Assembly: GCA_016763815.1 (NCBI GenBank) | Contig: JAESTB010000251.1 | Coordinates: forward strand, 1-8,474 | Length of the DNA: 8,474 bases | DNA from: Arenicella sp. | GTDB taxonomy: Bacteria > Pseudomonadota > Gammaproteobacteria > Arenicellales > Arenicellaceae | Direction of reading: 5' to 3' | Shown here: positions 6,844 through 8,474 of the stretch, piece by piece | How the letters are laid out: each line of letters opens with the position of its first letter | Position numbering within the stretch: position 1 is the first letter of the stretch | The notes under the pieces: model-generated | The model's database searches: none | What the model saw: the letters and a program-made list of their open reading frames with translations, nothing else | What the model was told of the DNA's origin: nothing | Made by a program: the position numbers and the translations under genes

Positions 6844-6874
6844 TTGAAGTACCCCTCACTAATGCATTTATAAT
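6844..6874 (+). promoter_or_regulatory. Candidate promoter for the right-hand transporter
   Basis: A perfect TATAAT -10 (6869-6874) has TTGAAG (6844-6849) upstream at a 19-base spacing, longer than the ideal 17. Transcription would start near 6881, about 23 bases before the ATG at 6904. On the opposite strand of this 237-bp gap I see no comparably good promoter for the divergent transporter. Confidence 0.5.
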
Positions 6875-6903
6875 GACGGTTCTAAAATAACAGTAAGATT
6901 CTC

Positions 6904-8474
6904 ATGCATCTGGATCCCCACGCAATTTGGGCACTAAGCTTAACCGTTGTCGCTCTGATTCTATTTACTCGCGAACGCATCCCTCTCGAGACGTCTAGTC
7001 TCGCAGTGATAGTTTTGCTTGCCGTAAGTTTTCAACTTTACCCGTACCAAAATTCGGCTGGTCAAACACTAAACCCGGTCATATTCTTTGCCGGTTTCGC
7101 GCATGAAGCTTTAATCGCTGTGTGCGGCCTGATGGTTGCAGGCTACGGCATCGTTCGAACCGGTGCGCTTGACCCAGTTGGCCGAGGCCTAGCAAAGCTG
7201 TGGGCTATCAGCCCTACTCTATCAATATTGATAACACTGATAGTATCAGCGCTACTAAGCGCTGTGGTTAATAACACGCCAATCGTGGTGCTATTGCTGC
7301 CAATTATGCTCAACGTTGCGATACGAACTAAGAGCAACCCATCAGGCATCTTAATGCCAATGGGCTTAGCAACACTGCTCGGCGGCATGACTACAACCAT
7401 CGGCACCTCGACTAATTTATTGGTTGTTAGTGTCGCAAACGACATGGGCTTAGAAACAATCGGCATGTTCGACTTCTTTGTACCGGCCGCAATCGCAGGC
7501 TCGATCGGCATTCTTTACCTTTGGTTGATTGCGCCACGTATTTTGCCTGATCGCATACCAAACTTAAAAGACAGCGGCCCGCGAATTTTTACCGCTCACC
7601 TGCATGTAAACCAAGACAGCTATGCGGCGGGTAAAACGCTTACCGAAATTATTGAGAAAACCGAAGGAGCAATTCAAATATCAGGCATTAGGCGTAGCGA
7701 GAACACCTTCACCGTTCCACTACCCGATGCGAGAATTAGGATTGGTGACCGTTTACTCGTTCGAGACACGCCAAGTGCATTAAAGGAGTATGAACGCACA
7801 CTTGGCGCGACCTTGTATTCAAAGGGCCACGAAGTCAGTGACGACAACCCCCTATCCGAAGATCAACAACATTTAGCCGAACTGGTAATCGACCGCGGCT
7901 CGCCGATGATTCATCGCAGCTTAAATGAAGCACACTTCTCCGATGTCTACCAATTGGTAACACTGGCGATTCATCGCAAAGGCAAAGTACTCGAAAACAT
8001 GCCACAAGGCATAGCAAAAACGCCTTTGCGACTCGGCGACGTATTATTGGTACAGGGATCCAGCGAAAATATCGAAGAAGTAAAGCGCCGAGGTCATTTC
8101 TTAGTGCTTGATGCAACGACCGAGTTGCCGTCGACCAAATATGCACCGCGTGCCATTATTATTATGGCATTGACCATTCTGGCAGCCGGTTCGGGCATTA
8201 TCCCAATCGCCATCAGTGCTGTTGCCGGTGCTCTGGCAATGGTATTGACTCGCTGTTTAAAGTGGCAAGACATTGAAAGAGCATTAAGCGCACAGGTAAT
8301 CTTAATTGTGGTCGCAAGCTTGGCATTAGGCACCGCCTTGACTCAAACTGGGGCAACCATGTACGTAGCCTATCAATTTGTTGAAGTGACCTCGGGCATG
8401 AATGACAGAGTCATCTTTTCATTGTTGATGTTATTAATGGCGGTCTTAACCAACATTGTTTCCAACAACGCAGA
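6904..8474 (+). CDS. SLC13/DASS-type transporter with two RCK_C domains, 3' truncated by window edge
   Basis: The frame stays open from the ATG to the window end, giving 523 residues without a stop; some 70-100 more would be expected. It shares its architecture with the divergent neighbour. N-terminal membrane segments lie at about 8-24, 29-45, 58-84, 103-140, 147-178 and 190-213. Two RCK_C domains follow (about 228-300 and 322-400), then membrane segments from about 414. Classic family hairpin motifs are present: VVNNTP (121-126), TTIGTSTNLL (164-173) and, at the edge, TNIVSNNA (516-523). These hold the Asn/Thr residues expected at the cation and substrate sites. The neighbour lacks several of them, so this copy is the more conventional Na+- or H+-coupled carrier. 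The RBS is weak (AGTAAG at 6891-6896). Substrate unknown, perhaps dicarboxylate or sulfate. Confidence 0.9.
   Translation, partial: MHLDPHAIWALSLTVVALILFTRERIPLETSSLAVIVLLAVSFQLYPYQNSAGQTLNPVIFFAGFAHEALIAVCGLMVAGYGIVRTGALDPVGRGLAKLWAISPTLSILITLIVSALLSAVVNNTPIVVLLLPIMLNVAIRTKSNPSGILMPMGLATLLGGMTTTIGTSTNLLVVSVANDMGLETIGMFDFFVPAAIAGSIGILYLWLIAPRILPDRIPNLKDSGPRIFTAHLHVNQDSYAAGKTLTEIIEKTEGAIQISGIRRSENTFTVPLPDARIRIGDRLLVRDTPSALKEYERTLGATLYSKGHEVSDDNPLSEDQQHLAELVIDRGSPMIHRSLNEAHFSDVYQLVTLAIHRKGKVLENMPQGIAKTPLRLGDVLLVQGSSENIEEVKRRGHFLVLDATTELPSTKYAPRAIIIMALTILAAGSGIIPIAISAVAGALAMVLTRCLKWQDIERALSAQVILIVVASLALGTALTQTGATMYVAYQFVEVTSGMNDRVIFSLLMLLMAVLTNIVSNNA

Noticed and set aside
1..8474. A novel defence, mobile or biosynthetic system
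   Set aside because: All substantial genes are housekeeping, transport or a small lipoprotein. No nuclease, recombinase, toxin pair, reverse transcriptase or clustered unknown genes were seen.

Overview
The window looks like chromosome from a gammaproteobacterium, probably free-living or marine. The SRP GTPase Ffh and the divergently placed YpjD membrane protein both read as gammaproteobacterial, and ffh next to ypjD is a common arrangement in that class. The small lipoprotein carries a standard lipobox. Base composition is moderate and the codon use looks similar across genes. There is no phage, plasmid, CRISPR, tRNA or rRNA signal. Organism assignment is inference from remembered family sequences; no search was run.

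Layout. Positions 1-433 are noncoding and rich in repeats. They hold two copies of a ~90-100 nt dispersed repeat (1-94 and 306-411), a short REP-like palindrome (about 124-157) and a perfect 8-bp hairpin (183-205). Next comes ffh on the minus strand (434-1810). A 112-bp intergenic region follows, in which the best promoter candidates for ffh and ypjD overlap at their -10 boxes. ypjD (1923-2750, +) and ispG (2787-3929, +) are 36 bp apart and probably cotranscribed, ending at a hairpin that can terminate from both sides (3989-4016). A small outer-membrane-type lipoprotein gene converges on it from the minus strand (4114-4569). Its start codon lies inside a 14-bp tandem repeat that creates two tiny overlapping upstream ORFs. 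The right half holds two divergently transcribed SLC13/DASS-type membrane transporters, each with two cytoplasmic RCK_C (TrkA_C) regulatory domains. One is complete (4813-6666, -) and the other runs off the right edge (6904-8474, +).

How the genes relate. Ffh does cotranslational membrane targeting and IspG does the penultimate step of the MEP isoprenoid pathway; both are expected to be essential housekeeping genes. YpjD is a CcsA-like membrane protein of unproven role. The two transporters are probably ion-coupled carriers for anions (dicarboxylate, sulfate or similar), and their substrates cannot be read from sequence. The region is ordinary housekeeping and transport DNA rather than a new defence or mobile system. 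The points most worth checking are the IspG, whose motifs resemble the PVC-group (planctomycete-like) form rather than the usual gammaproteobacterial one, and the tandem-repeat mini-ORFs ahead of the lipoprotein. Next come the structural difference between the two repeat copies and the atypical hairpin motifs in the complete transporter.
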